Below, in pieces: positions 1 to 15,515 of a DNA stretch of 64,000 nt. The notes beneath the pieces were generated by a model. The model worked only from the letters and a program-made list of their open reading frames with translations, was not told the origin of the DNA and made no database searches. How positions within the stretch are numbered: the stretch's first letter is position 1; every line of letters begins with the position of its first letter. The DNA is taken from contig CAOLHI010000396.1 in assembly GCA_948474755.1 (NCBI GenBank), forward strand, positions 434,001 to 498,000. Direction: 5' to 3'. Origin of the DNA: Ctenosaura bakeri. Lineage: Eukaryota; Chordata; Lepidosauria; Squamata; Iguanidae. Position numbers and translations under genes: made by a program.

Positions 1-600
1 CATTGTTTTATCCAATTGAATACCTCTCGCCATTCTCTTTCAAAGCCCTGGATTGGCTTATTTTTAAGTAAAAAAGTTAACTTTTCTGTCGCTACCATAT
101 CCAGGACTCTGAATTTCCATTCTCTTATATCAATATATTTTCTTCCTTTCCAATATTGAGCATAAGTCAAACTTGCTGCAGTTATTATACATAACAATGT
201 CTTTTGATGAGATCTTATTTCTCTTTGTTGCCCTAATATATTCAACAAATAAAGTTCTGGCTTCATTTCAAAGTTTAAACCATACATTCTTTGAATTTCA
301 TCATGTATTTCTTTCCAAAACTTTTTTGCTATTTTGCAGGTCCACCACATATGAAAAAAAGATCCCTCTTACTCATCACATTTCCAACATTTTCCATTTC
401 CATTTCTTGTTATTTTTTTCAGTTTTACAGGCATCATGTACCATCTATATAACATTTTATAAAAATTTTCTCTTAAATTCAAACTTGGTGTAAATTTTAC
501 ATCTGTCTTCCATGCCCTCACCCATGTATCCAACTCAATTGGATGTCCTATATTTTGAGCCCATCTAACCATGTTATTAAAACTGTATATTTTTGAGGGA
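1..600 (-). mobile_element. L1 LINE, C-terminal end of ORF2 (5'-truncated, antisense)
   Basis: Read on the minus strand, this stretch gives one nearly continuous frame ending in the cysteine/histidine-rich tail typical of vertebrate L1 ORF2 proteins. Residues visible are RWYMMPVKLKK, then CWKC, then FFHMWWTCKIAKKFWKEI, followed by a long tail running off the window at position 1. The CxxC...HxxxxC spacing is the L1 C-terminal motif. One in-frame TAA at 369-371 separates CWKCDE from the FFHMWW segment, so the copy is dead. Homology fades near 600, so the insert appears 5'-truncated; the 3' end lies outside the window. The element sits in the NKAIN2 intron in antisense orientation. Confidence 0.8.
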
Positions 601-798
601 GTAATATTTTAATGTAAAATGCCCTTCCCATTTTATCTTTGTCTTAATTTAATTTAATGTAATCTAATATTTGCTTTCAATGGCTTTTATTACTAATTTA
701 ATTTTACTTTAACTTTTGTATGAAATGCACAGCTTTTTTGAGTCCCAGGACTGGGGGAAAGGTTGGAAATAATGTGGTGGTGGTTGCTGCTGTTGTTG

Positions 799-800
<2 letters not shown>

Positions 801-842
<42 letters not shown>
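801..842. repeat. (ATG)n microsatellite
   Basis: Fourteen uninterrupted ATG/GAT units, preceded by an imperfect GTT/GCT run from about 780. The poly-Met and poly-Ser/Gln frames on either strand are products of this tract. Confidence 0.97.
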
Positions 843-3823
843 GTTTATTTTCTAGTGTATGAGACATCCTATAATGAACAAAAGAACAAAACAAATCGGC
901 AAAAACATAACAGTTTAGAGTATATAACATAACACAATTAAAATATGAACAATATGTATAGTTTGTGCTAGAGGTTTTGTGCATATGTGCTGTGTGAAGC
1001 AAGATCAGTTGATACTAACTTCTGATATTTTAGTAAGAAGCAGGATATGACTATCTGTGAATAAGAAGATCCTCAACAGTGTAATTATAGACATCTTTTG
1101 AAACTGTTAAGCACGTTGCAATGATTTTTTTAAAAAAGATGAAGGAGCCAATACTTGTAGTTATATAGGTCAAACAGTCAGCCATCCATCTTTAGTTATG
1201 TAAGTAAAGGAAATAATTGTTCAATAAGGCAGAGGTGGCCTGCTGACAATAACAGGAGATATAACTGTTCTTTGCTACAATGTTTGTAAGCTCCTGCAGA
1301 GAATTCTCATCCCTGCTAAGTGTGAAAACCTCCCACTGGAGCTGCATGGCAGCTCTGAAATAAGACTGCGATTTAGCTCTGATGCAACACAGACACTTTT
1401 ATATTCCTGACCCAGATATAACCAAGAATATGTCATTTTCTATAACAATGCCCCACACCACAGCAAGTTTAAAGTTTCTGTCCTCCTTGTCTTCCTCAAC
1501 ATCTTTACCTCTGCATGGGTGAGCATCTGAAAGCTAAAGGGAAGTAATGTCTGTCCCTGGGTAATCTGCAACTTCTTAACTGCGAGCAAGTCCTCACATG
1601 CTCATTTCTTCACGAGAAGTAGTCCCATTTCCTTGCTTAAAAGACTCAAGGACATTTGTGGCAAGAGCAACCATTAAATCAATCCTTGGATCTCAAATCT
1701 ACTTAAATTCATCCTAGCAACTAAAATGTCTAAGGGCCAAATGAGACACTGCATTAGAAGTTCCATGGTTGAACCTCCTTTTTCTTTTCCTTTTTGAATG
1801 AGTAACTGAGCGAGGTGAATATTGGATCCAGGTAGAGTTCAAAACTATGTCCATATAATACCACCTCCAGAGCTTCTTCATCATAGTACATAAAGGAAAA
1901 GGGGTCATTGTACTGTGATCCTGATATCAATTAAAGGACCCACAACTCATATTTCAGGGTAAATGGGATACAAAGAGATAGAGGTGAATTGCCAAATTTC
2001 CCTTGTATCAGGTACGTTGGCCTTGAATAAGTATGCAACTGCTGCTATCCTTGACAAATTTGGAACAAAATAATTAAGATGGAATGCAGACATAGAATGG
2101 CAAGTAACAAGCAGCACCATAACTACCTGAAACTCTAGCTAATGTACATATGCACCTGAATGATACAACAGACTTCTGAGCTGAAATGGACTTTACCACT
2201 TCTGCTTGCAGGTGAGGCATGCCATTTCAAACTGCCATTTTTTGGAGCATCCCACTTTTTTCCTAAAAAAAAAGCTAACTTATTTGGAAGAAAAATGCTT
2301 ACTCACTTCAAGCTGTATTAGCTGAGAGACACCTTTCATATTACAAAGAAAAAAAACCCCTGTGATTAACCAACCTTTAGTCTGAAGCCCATTCCACCAG
2401 CTCCAAACATTACCTTTTTACTCTCATCTTGTTCTGCTAATCTGTAAACTGGGTCTAAGTGACAATCCAGGACATTGTGAAATAGAAAGACATTTTCCAG
2501 ACTTTTGAGAAACCAGTGGGCATTGCGCCAGCACGGTCACAGAGGTAGACTGCAATTGAATAAAGGGAATTGGGGAAGGAAGCAGCTGTGAGGGCTGATG
2601 TGAGTCTTGTGGAACCAAATGGAATCAGTGACCACTGTGCTATCACATTTAATTTACATGTCACCACAGTGCTTTCACATTTAATTTATATATGAGTGGA
2701 AAATTAAAAGTAGAAGTCGAGCACAGTTACATTTTACTTCAAAGGAGAAACTTCTCAAAAATGAAGGGACTGAATTAAAATGAAGTTGAAAGTGAAAGTC
2801 AATAGAGTCAAATGTCTTTAGAAGACTCAGGAGTTAGTCAAAACCACAATAAGAGAAGTTCAGATGGTATGTATTCCACAGTTCAGGAAGAAGTACTGCC
2901 AAGTCCCAAAAGTCACCAGTGTGACAGGCAGTACCAAGCAACGTATTAGAGAAAAGATGCCTTCTTCCAGGAAATAAATGTGTTGCCCAAATGAAAACAA
3001 GATCCTTGATCTTTTATCAGCTTATGATACCACACCCCGTAATATCTTATTGGGCTGACTCTGTGAGATGGCTCTGGAGGATTAAGCTATGAGGTGTTGC
3101 AGGGTACTACCCAATAATACTGGTTTTAAAGGAACTACACTAACTGCCAATATGTTTCTAGCCTTAATTCAATGTGTTAAATACAACTTTAAAGACCTAA
3201 TCTAAAGATTCGCTTTCCCATCTATACCCCAGCCTTAGTGTAAGATCTTCTAAAGGAGCTCCTGCTCTCTATCCCAGTACTAGAAGTGATCATTATCATG
3301 GTATGTCCAAAGTACAACAGACTCAGTTTAGTCATCTTGGCTTCTAGGTATTGTTCAGGCTTGATTTGCTCTAATAACCATTCTGGTTGTCCTATTGGCT
3401 TGTTCCAACTAGAGTAGACCCATTCAATCAATGGCTCTATGCTAATCAAGACTAAAAGAGAATTCAGAGCACTATTGATTTAAGTGAATAGGAACACAGC
3501 ATTGCACAAATCAAACATAAGTAGACAAGAAGGGCTGCCCTCCCCCTTCCAAAAAGGGCATTTGGAAATATTGGTAGGGACACGGGTATCTGTCCTACAT
3601 CTTCAACAGCACAGAGATATACAAACAGTTTACTCAACTTCTCTATATTCTCTTTTTCCTCTTTCAATACTGCTTCAAATTCCTTGACATCCAACCATCC
3701 AATCATATCCCTATAGCCAATCTTCTGGTTCCCATATGTTTAAATGTATATTTTATTGCTTGCCTTATGTTGTTGCTGATATGCCCTTTCAAAATCAGAG
3801 CCCACATTCCCTGGTTTTGTGGG

Positions 3824-3859
3824 TAATATTATTATTATTATTAGGAGGAGGAGGAGGAG
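3824..3859. repeat. (ATT)n(AGG)n compound microsatellite
   Basis: A short ATT run passes directly into an AGG/GGA run. Confidence 0.9.
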
Positions 3860-5625
3860 TACCACCTTTATGATCTGACTAACCTAAGCTTACACAAAAG
3901 GATCTGGTGCTGTCACACTGAGTTTGGCCCTTAGTTTTTGGCCCATCTTTAAAGCTAGAGTTCCATTCCATTTTGTCACCACCTGGTAAGCTTCTCAATT
4001 GGGAACAATAATTACTTAATGGCAATGCTGTGTCCATAATCAGATTGGCATGAAAGGCTCTCTGAAAAGAGGTTTTATCTAAGCAAAAGGACCTACTGAG
4101 CAACAAAACGTGCCATTGCATTTCATGCCTCAAAAGTGATTGAATCAACAATGACATCATCCAAGATCTGGAATAAATTATTCATGGCAGCAATTTTGGT
4201 TATTAACGTGGAAAAAAGGTAGATACCTCATGTATTTGCTCTCAGTATTGATTTGCACATTACATTAAAGTTGCATACTTCTTTGGATATTAATATAAGC
4301 TATAGAACCTTTGTGAAAACACATTTTCATAAAAATGTTATTAAGTAAAAATACATTTGTCTCAATCCAGTACGGTAGTATTTTACTATAGTTCATCCTA
4401 ATCATTTCTGTTAACAGTTACTTGAGCTGTTCAGTTCCATCATATGATTTTACACTTTTACCAGATGCTCATAGTGTTTAAGATGTAAATTGTGGTGGCT
4501 TTTAGATCTGTGAGAGGGAAAAAGGTGTGACTTCCACCTCATCTTAGCTCAAGGTGCTGTAATAATAAAGCATCCCTAAATGAATACAAGAGAGTGTCCC
4601 AATTTTTTCAGTTAACTGGATTTCTTCTACCCCTTTTTATTTCACATGTGTGCCAGTTTAACCACTCTTGGCTACACTGTGGCGAGCAAAAAGATATGAA
4701 CATTTTCTTCACCACCCAAAAAAGGTCAGGGAGCGCCAAGGCTCTGCAGACCAGGCTCCATGTGCCCATCACCACTTGAGAAATGGCATTGGAAGGGATG
4801 CTTCAATGAGCAATTATAATTGGGTCTGTTTTGAGGCATGCTTGACAAGCTCTGCTGAGGCACAGCAGTGAGTCTCCATATGCTAGTTAGGAGCAATTGC
4901 TTTATGGAATGCAGCTGGCACCCTATAAAGAAAATAACAGCTTTCCCCATCATATACCATTAATAATGATCAGTTTGATCCTCCAGGTCTGATCCACATG
5001 TGGAGCTCTATTCTGATACAAAGCTCAACATGCAAAAAGAATGGAACTCCTGCTTGTATGGTAGGTACTTTAGCATTCTGAACATGCAACACCTATGGAG
5101 TTCTGAAGCACTGTCAGTGCACTCACACTGTAAACTGCTGATAGAAACATAACCAATGCCACCCTTTTTAGTATACAGAAAAGTCAGTACCTAGAAGCAA
5201 CATCCAACCATACGTATTCTGATCTCAGTAAATAGCAAATGAAGGATCAATATGACCTTTCATCCACAAGGAACAACATTTTTTCCATGTAATAATGGAA
5301 AGCAAAATCTTATAATCCATGTACTGTTCTGCCAAGTTTTGCTGACTGTTGTTTCTATTCAGATTTACTTATCTGAATGACTGCAAATAAAATCTGGGAA
5401 ATTTTCCAATTTCTGATTTGTTTTGGCAAGTGATAATCCCCCCTCACTTTTTTAATGAATGCCAAGGACCAATATTCCCCATGGTGGATTAAAGTCTTGT
5501 GACTTTCTAACATAAGTACTGGACGGCTTCAAACAATGTTTCCATTTAGGGTGATGTTATGCAAGTAATTTAGTGGAAAGGTGCTAAAAGAACAGCTTTG
5601 GCTACCCAATATACTGTGAAAAACA

Positions 5626-5850
5626 TTGACTGACTGACTGACTGATTGATTGATTGATTGATTGATTGATTGCCTCTACATACAAACCAGGCCCTAAAGC
5701 AGTACACCAACATTAAAAACATTTAAAACATTAAGTATAAACATTTTTAAACAGCCTATGATGATATCTTTTTAAAATAGTTTAAAAACCACACACAGTT
5801 AAGACAGCCAGAGCAGTCACCCTTAGTTTTAAGGTCCAAAGGCCATGCAA
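5626..5850 (-). mobile_element. (GACT)n(GATT)n tract with L2-like LINE 3' end
   Basis: A tetranucleotide run (GACT units then GATT units, 5626-5672) is followed by an A-rich stretch with AACATTAAAAACATTT-type sequence. The same layout, simple repeat then CCTGCC/GCCTC-like sequence and an A-rich block, occurs at 20930, 39578 and 62041, which suggests antisense copies of one LINE family with its 3' simple-repeat tail at the left edge. Class assignment is inference. Confidence 0.45.
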
Positions 5851-5876
5851 TATAATACACTCTTAGATTCTCATCA

Positions 5877-6255
5877 GAACCATAGACTCATATTTCTGGA
5901 AAAGACCTTATGATCCATGAGGTCCAGTCCCTTGCTCTATGCAAGATCTCCTGCTAGTGCATGTCCATCAGGCAGCTTCGTTTTTTAACACATCCAGAAA
6001 AGGAGACCTCATCACCTCTCTAGGCAATTGGTTCCATTACTGAATTAACCTCACTGCCAAGAAGTTCCTGCTAATGTTCAATCAAAATCTACCCTCCTGT
6101 AATTTCAGACCATTAAATCTAGTTCTACAGTGCAGCACAGAACAAGCCTGCACCCTCCTCTTTCTGGCAACCCTTCAGGTATTGAAAGAAGGCAATCTTG
6201 TCACCTCTCAGTCTTCTGCTCACCAAGCTGAATGTGCCCAGCTCCAGAAGGTCAA
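5877..6255 (-). mobile_element. CR1 LINE 3' fragment (old, antisense)
   Basis: The sequence parallels the antisense 3' end of the better preserved CR1 at 39948. It has an 'ACCATAGACTCATAT' start, a 'GAGGTCCAGTCCCTTGCTC' block, a 'CAGGCAGCTTCG...ACATCCAGAAAAGGAGACCTC' block, and then 'GCCAAGAAGTTCCTGCTAATG' and 'CTCAGTCTTCTGCTCACCAAGCTGAA'. It covers the end of ORF2 and the 3'UTR and is strongly diverged, so it is an old copy. Confidence 0.75.
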
Positions 6256-6269
6256 AAAGAGATACAGTC

Positions 6270-6365
6270 AACTTGACTTCTCTTGGGAAGTAACTCCACA
6301 GTTGGAGTGCCACTACAGAAAAAGCCCAGTCCTGTGTGCTCGCTAACTTAACCACATTTTAGTAC
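6270..6365. mobile_element. Possible L2-like LINE fragment
   Basis: The phrase around 'AAGTAACTCCACAGTTGGAGTGCC' followed by 'AAAGCCCAGTCCTGTGTGCTCGC' resembles 'AGAGAGTTCCAAAGTCTGGGAGG' and its continuation in the repeat at 21250. Short and diverged. Confidence 0.35.
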
Positions 6366-7198
6366 AGTCATTCCTTATCTCATTGTTTGAGAACAACCAT
6401 TCAGCAAAGGTATAATACCAGGAGTATAGCTACAGTAGGGTTCAATTAGCATTCTTCCTCCTAAAATGAAATTTTCCTTTTCTCTTCAAATTTCTGCATT
6501 GCAAAAAGTGAAATGCCGCAAGTTGTTTGCACCTAGAACGCTGATATTTGCCATGTTCACATTTCTTTGGTCATTTTGCCTGCCCTCTTTCTTTGGCTGT
6601 CTAAACTGCATTTTTCAATCTTCAACTGAAGTTTTAATCTGCTGCAATGCTAAAAATTTGGGGATTGAAGGAAAAAATTCATTTCAGAGGAGCAGATGGG
6701 GGGGCAATGCCCTCACTTTGCCAGCCTGCATCCCTTCCCCATAGCTACACATTTGCTTTCCATACAATTGTTTTTTATGCAATGGCTGAGTGGGTTTAAT
6801 AAATACGCTTAGCTCAACAAGTATATATTTGCTACTATCCTGTGTAGGTTCCTTGTATTTTCAGGTTAGGTTATATTTTTGTTGCAAAGATACTGTATTT
6901 TGCCAGCACTTGAGGCTAGTTCATAGACCAAGTTAGCATGAGTTACCTATCTATATATGGGACACAAGAATCAGCCTTATGATACTGTGTTTCCTTCCCT
7001 ACTTTATGGATAACCTGTCATAAGATTTAGGGGCTTTATGTGTCAATATGTTGCTAATGTGATTGCCACAGGGAATATGCCGGCACAGATACCTCAGAGC
7101 CCACTTGGATATTTCCAGTGGCAAGCAGTGCAATTCTCTGCCTTCACCATAAGAGGAATTTCCTTTACATATTAGATTCTTGTGTTTTAATTGACTTG
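6366..7198. other. NKAIN2 intron, nothing recognised
   Basis: No exon, RNA gene or repeat that I can support; AT-rich intronic sequence. Confidence 0.5.
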
Positions 7199-7396
7199 GT
7201 ACCCTACTGCTGTAGAACCCACAATCATTCCACTTTCAACATCCTGTGGAATTCTGGGATTTGTAATTTACTGAGGCCAAAGATCTCTCTGGCTGAGAAT
7301 TCTAAATGCCCTTACTAAATAAACTGCAAATCCCAGGATTCCATAGGGTGTTAGAAGTGGAATAAGAGCACTATAACAGTGTAGTGCAGAAATGGC
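7199..7396. mobile_element. Palindromic MITE, family A
   Basis: One of six related copies in the window. The two halves are imperfect reverse complements: 'ATTCCACTTTCAACATCCTG' on the left and 'CATAGGGTGTTAGAAGTGGAAT' on the right. The right end reads ACTATAACAGTGTAGTGCAGAAATGGC. The centre carries AGATCTCTCTGGCTGAGAATTC. The left terminus is degraded. Non-coding, so it would need a transposase in trans. Confidence 0.8.
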
Positions 7397-7435
7397 TTCA
7401 GTCATCAGGGGAATCATGTAGCACTCAAAATATTT

Positions 7436-7515
7436 CTTGATGGCTGCTCCCAGCATCCTGCACCATTAGCTATGCTGACTAGGACTTCCGGGAGTCACAA
7501 CCCAGAACCATCTGG
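7436..7515. repeat. Short foldback repeat (possible family C member)
   Basis: Contains 'GGCTGCTCCCAGCATCCTGC' and the facing 'GACTTCCGGGAGTCACAACCC'. It resembles the palindromic reptile repeats at 24103, 55962 and 60070 but is diverged. Confidence 0.3.
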
Positions 7516-7572
7516 AAAAACACAGAATTCCTACCCTTGTAGCTATCTTCACAGTGAGGGAGGTTATTATTA

Positions 7573-7821
7573 CAGTAGAGTCCTGGTTATCCGACCCAAA
7601 CGGGCGGCGGCAGCGTCGGATTACCGAAAGGGTCGGATTACCCGGACGCCCATGGCAGCCGCCATTTTGGGGGCGTGTCAGGGGCATGTCGGGGCAGGCC
7701 TGGGGTGTGTCGGGGCGGGCCTGGGGCACGGAAATGCCCACAGCCACGCCCCCAGGCCGTCGCGACATCGGTTAATCCGGATGGTCAGATAACCGAGCGT
7801 CGGATAAACATGACTCTACTG
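7573..7821. mobile_element. Tigger/pogo-like MITE with intact TIRs and TA target duplication
   Basis: Starts CAGTAGAGTCCTGGTTATCC and ends GTCGGATAAACATGACTCTACTG, which is an imperfect inverted repeat of the start. It is flanked by TA at 7571-7572 and 7822-7823, the duplication expected of Tc1/mariner-type transposition. The 249-bp interior is unusually GC- and CpG-rich for this window, with a tandem pattern of GGGGC(A/G)GGCCTGGGG units at about 7675-7735. The open frames inside are artefacts of base composition. Both termini being this clean suggests a fairly young insertion. Confidence 0.88.
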
Positions 7822-7823
7822 TA

Positions 7824-11856
<4,033 letters not shown>

Positions 11857-11890
11857 AAGGAAGGAAGGAAGGAAGGAAGGAAGGAAGGAA

Positions 11891-11939
<49 letters not shown>

Positions 11940-11979
11940 GGAGGGAGAGAGAGAAGGCAGGCAGACAGGCAGGCAGGCA
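11857..11979. repeat. (AAGG)n(AAAG)n(GGCA)n compound microsatellite
   Basis: A purine tract of AAGG units changes to AAAG units, then GGGA/GAGA, then GGCA/GACA units: 123 bp of strand-asymmetric purine/pyrimidine DNA, a likely length-variable locus. Confidence 0.97.
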
Positions 11980-12124
11980 AAATTTTAAAAAATATTGTTT
12001 GCACTAATGCAGAACTCTGTTTTACATTGCCTGCTCTAAAAACAGTTGCAAGGAGAATAATGTGGTTCCTGTTCTATTGTAAAGCAGGCAAATTCACATT
12101 AAGAGATACCAACAGCTACTACCT

Positions 12125-12350
12125 TCTAATGTTTCACAGATGAAAACCGAGACACATGTGGCTAAGAAACATTAGAGTGTGGTCAAAAATCACAAAAAGT
12201 ATTAACAAGGAAGAAGACAGAAACTACAAGTGGCTGTAGCAGTTTGCTTTTCCCTGAGCCTACTGGGAAGGGCAAGATTCTACCCCCCCTTCTCCCTCCT
12301 ACTGTTAAGGAATTGCAAAATACTTTTGCACTTTGAACTCAAGCTGCAGC
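12125..12350. repeat. Dispersed repeat D, copy 1 (class unknown)
   Basis: Collinear with 26888-27112. Shared landmarks in order are TTTCACAGATGAA, GACACATGTG, AAGGAAGAAGACA, TTTGCTTTTCCCTGAG and ACTTTTGCACTTTGAACT. Spacing is similar in both copies, so this is a repeat family, not chance. No coding potential or terminal structure seen. Confidence 0.65.
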
Positions 12351-12648
12351 AATTGAAGTAAGCTGAGGATAAGGGGATAAGTGGGAGGAAAAGGAAATGG
12401 GACATTTTAAAAGAAGCTGAAAAAGTGAGATGACAGAGGATTCATTGGAACTGTCCCTGCCATATTGGGATAGTTAGAGGATAAGTCACTGTGCCATTCA
12501 CTGCTGAAATTAAAATATTATTGTATAAACATTTCAGTAAATCTCCAGGGTTCTGTTTAAGGATATTTTAAGAACACTGAGAGTCTTGGGTGCATGTCTG
12601 GACAGAACACTGATTATGTACAACAAAACTAGGAAAAACTGAACAACT

Positions 12649-12960
12649 GAAGTCATAGAACCCTAGAGCTGGAAGAGACTACAAGGGTCATCAAGTCCAG
12701 GCAGGACTTGCAGGAATGTACGTACCACCAAAGCATTCCCAACAGATGGCTGTGCAACCTCTATTTAAAAACCTCCAAAGAAGGAGACTCCACCACATTC
12801 TGAGGCAGCATATTCCATTGTCAAGCTACTTTTACTGTCAGGAAATTCTACCTAATGTTTAGATAGATTCTCTTTCTCTGTAGTTTGAAGCCACTGTTCT
12901 GTGTCCTAGTCTCTAAAGCAGCAGAAAACAAGCTTGCTCCATCCTCCATATGATATCCAA
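12649..12960 (-). mobile_element. CR1 LINE 3' fragment (antisense)
   Basis: Matches the antisense CR1 end at 39948: 'TCATAGAACCCTAGAGCTGG', then 'GGGTCATCAAGTCCAGGCAG', 'AACCTCCAAAGAAGGAGACT', 'TTACTGTCAGGAAATTCTACC' and 'AGCAGCAGAAAACAAGC'. It covers the last part of ORF2 and the 3' end and is intermediate in divergence. Confidence 0.85.
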
Positions 12961-13018
12961 GGAAGGAAGGAAATTGAAAGGGGGAGGTGAAATCATAAAA
13001 CAGGATGCACAAGTCAAA

Positions 13019-13220
13019 GGGCCTTTCCGCTTTGCTCTGATATAGTGATGTTATTCCAGTTTTCAACATCATATGGAATCCTGGAGTTTGTAGTTTAGGA
13101 GGGGCCTTTAGAATTCTCACCCAGCGAACTCCTGGGCCTCAGTAAATTACAAACCCCAGAATTCCACAGGATATTGAAAGTGAAATAATAGCTCTATAAC
13201 AGTGTAGGGTGGAAAGGCCC
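13019..13220. mobile_element. Palindromic MITE, family A, clean termini
   Basis: Begins GGGCCTTTCCGC and ends GTGGAAAGGCCC, an inverted pair, with AAA on both sides (13016-13018 and 13221-13223), suggesting a 3-bp target duplication. Interior halves pair through 'TTCAACATCATATGGAATCC' and 'GGAATTCCACAGGATATTG'-type sequences in opposite orientation. This is the best copy for defining the ends of the family. Confidence 0.82.
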
Positions 13221-13223
13221 AAA

Positions 13224-14507
13224 GAGAAATTCTGTGGAGAAACAATAGTGTTTGTCTTGTCCTTTCTCTTTCACTCTGTGTCACTGTCTACTGATTTTGA
13301 TATCTTAGAACAATTCTAATTTTAATGCCATTGGGATTATTAGCAGCAGCAATTTAAAACACTACACTGTCAACATGTGTCTTTCCTTGTTGGGATATAA
13401 TCTTACTCGAGCAGCTTGTTTGTTTTTCGGGAATCTTATTAGAGCTGCATTTTCTAAAAATTGCACAGTAATTCTATTACTGTGAAATATTCATTTAATC
13501 AGTTTAAACTCTCTAGCAATTCAACTCCTCTAGTACAAGCTTTATGTCACTAAAATCCAACAATTCACTATGGTTTGGGGGTGGATTTTTTTTTTCTGAA
13601 AACATCATTAAATATTTACTTAGTTAGTGTAAAGCTCTGGAGGGTCATCAATAAAACAACTGCCTGGTGGGATTTGAAGATTACAGGAAATTAAAAGATT
13701 TCCTGTTCCACTGAATTCTTTCCTTCCTGCTTTCAGTCTTCCCTAGGAATGACTGGTACAAAATTGGGATGTCCCAAAAGGTGCTGCCATGACTAATAGA
13801 ACACAGTATGATTGGCCAAAGAACCATCATATAGATTTGCAAGAGCAGTTCCTTGTTTCAGCATCCATGGCTTGTGCTTTAAGCAATTTTTATTCATTTG
13901 TTTTTAGATTGTTTGCTTTCCTTGTCTTTAAACTGAAGTATCTAAGAGCTGTACATCATACCCTTTTCAGACACTGATACAGGATGAGTGAATGGACATA
14001 GCAGGGACAAAAAGTGTGGCTGCATGCTCTCTTCCCAACCTGTGTGTGTGTGTGTGTTCAGAAGAATTATGAGAACATGGCTATTTCAATTATTGGTTTT
14101 GATCTTTTAAGTTTTTCATGTCTCAGAATTAAATCAACACTGTTTATTTCTTTGTGTGTTTACCTGTACCCCTAGACCTCAAAAAACTCACCTTTTTTCA
14201 GATGTCCCCACTTTCCTTCAGTGGATAGCCAAAAAGGGGAAGTCCTTTGAGGTAGTGGCCCCCTGGCTCCAGTGTGGCATACCTGGTGCTTACCTTGATT
14301 TTCACAGACTTTTTAATCCAATATACATTTATGCTACTTGGTGTTCATTTTTAATTCTGCTATGTTCTTGTTTTATACTATAGGGGTTTGGTTCTTTTGT
14401 TTTAATTTGTTTTATTGTAATCTTAATGTTTTTGCAAGCAGTTCTAAAACTTGTTGAAGGGTGAGGTATGCATCAAACAAAAGTAATATGCACATACTAA
14501 TCAGCAA
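13224..14507. other. Intron, mostly unique, with a (GT)n
   Basis: About 1.3 kb without identified exons. A (TG)n run lies at 14041-14056. The part from about 13310 to 13620 is AT-rich, free of recognised repeats and low in CpG; it could be conserved non-coding DNA but the sequence alone cannot show this. Confidence 0.45.
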
Positions 14508-14695
14508 AAGCCAGCATGATATGGTGGAAATCCGGGTTCCAATCCTCTTTTGGCCATTGAAACTCCCTGGGTAACCCTGGGTAAGTCACACTCTCTCAGC
14601 CTCAGAAGAAGGCCAAGAAAATTTCATGATAGGGTCACCTTAGTGTCACCATAATTCATAAACAACTTGAAAGCACATAATGGCAATGACATAAT
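14508..14695 (+). mobile_element. tRNA-derived SINE (squamate type, diverged)
   Basis: Follows the better copy at 20113: 'CATGATATGGTGG' (box A region), 'CCGGGTTCCAATCC' (box B region), 'TTGGCCATTGAAACTCCC', 'GTAAGTCACACTCTCTCAGCCTC', then a tail 'ATAATTCATAAACAACTTGAAAGCACA'. Confidence 0.8.
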
Positions 14696-15207
14696 AATCA
14701 GTTGTGTCACTTAGCATGAAGCAGGATCCCTGACAGTCCCCATAAACTCATGCATGAACAGTTCATATATGTGCAGGCTCTCAATTTCTCTGAACAGATC
14801 ATGGTTGAGATTCTACATTGGAGCATAGCTCAGTTCTACATGTTCAGTTCTATATCTCCCTCCCTGGGCAACTGCTGGTTCTTACCAGTGTAGAAGAGGG
14901 AGAGGAGAGGCAATTCAGACCATGAAGTAGCAGGTGGGCTGAACTCAGAGTTGGGAAGAAACAAGGGGGTATGCTTATGGGCACAATGCAACCTTCTTTT
15001 CCTTTCCCTGGAAGCTTAGAGCAGACATATCTTCATGATCTGGCCTGCTTCCTCCTCTTCCTACCAGTAAGAAACAGCAAAGAATAGCCCCTCCTAGAGC
15101 TTGACAGCTGCCCGGTGAGGGGGATTCGTATGGAGGGCCAGGGAATAGACCCCTGCACTCCATACTAAAAGGAACATTAATGCACATAAGCTGCAGTTAT
15201 ACACTAA
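14696..15207. other. Intron, nothing recognised
   Basis: No supported feature in this 0.5-kb interval. Confidence 0.45.
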
Positions 15208-15515
15208 GGGCTTTATCCCATAAGGCAGGTAAACTGCAATTACATCAGGATAATAGCATTTTGCGCTGGGATTTATCACATGAAGTTTTTTCTCTTCTGT
15301 TGTTCTTTTGGTGAGAGACCATTTGAAAAGTTTTTATTTTATTAACACACATACAAAAAAAAACAAAAAAACCCGGTTTAATGACTTCCTTTGCAAAAGA
15401 AGCACAAATGGTCTCCCACTGAGAGAACAAAGAATGGGAACAAGGTAATGTGATAAGTCACAGCCAAAGATGCTGTTATCCTGCTGTAATTGTGATTTAT
15501 CTTGTGATAAAGCCC
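15208..15515. mobile_element. 308-bp foldback DNA element with long terminal inverted repeats
   Basis: Starts GGGCTTTATCCCATAAG and ends CTTGTGATAAAGCCC. The inverted arms extend about 75-80 bases inward: CAATTACATCAGGATAATAG on the left faces CTGTTATCCTGCTGTAATTG on the right. A second inner pair, GAGAGACCATTTG and CAAATGGTCTCC, means most of the element can fold into one hairpin. It is non-coding and I cannot name the superfamily. Flanks (TAA left, ATG right) give no clear target duplication. Confidence 0.8.

Larger units (their letters stand above)
601..5625. other. NKAIN2 intron, mostly unassigned
   Basis: About 5 kb of AT-rich intronic DNA without a credible exon. Apart from two trinucleotide microsatellites (listed separately) I recognise no repeat family. 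The short open frames here lack codon bias, splice context or recognisable motifs. Confidence 0.5.

Noticed and set aside
709..1002. 97-codon minus-strand and 70-codon plus-strand frames with Ser/Gln and Met runs
   Set aside because: Both are translations of the (ATG)n and flanking trinucleotide repeat; no splice sites or domain.
7472..7792. Three overlapping GC-rich frames of 70-106 codons
   Set aside because: Fully within the Tigger-like MITE; long because the GC-rich core lacks stops.
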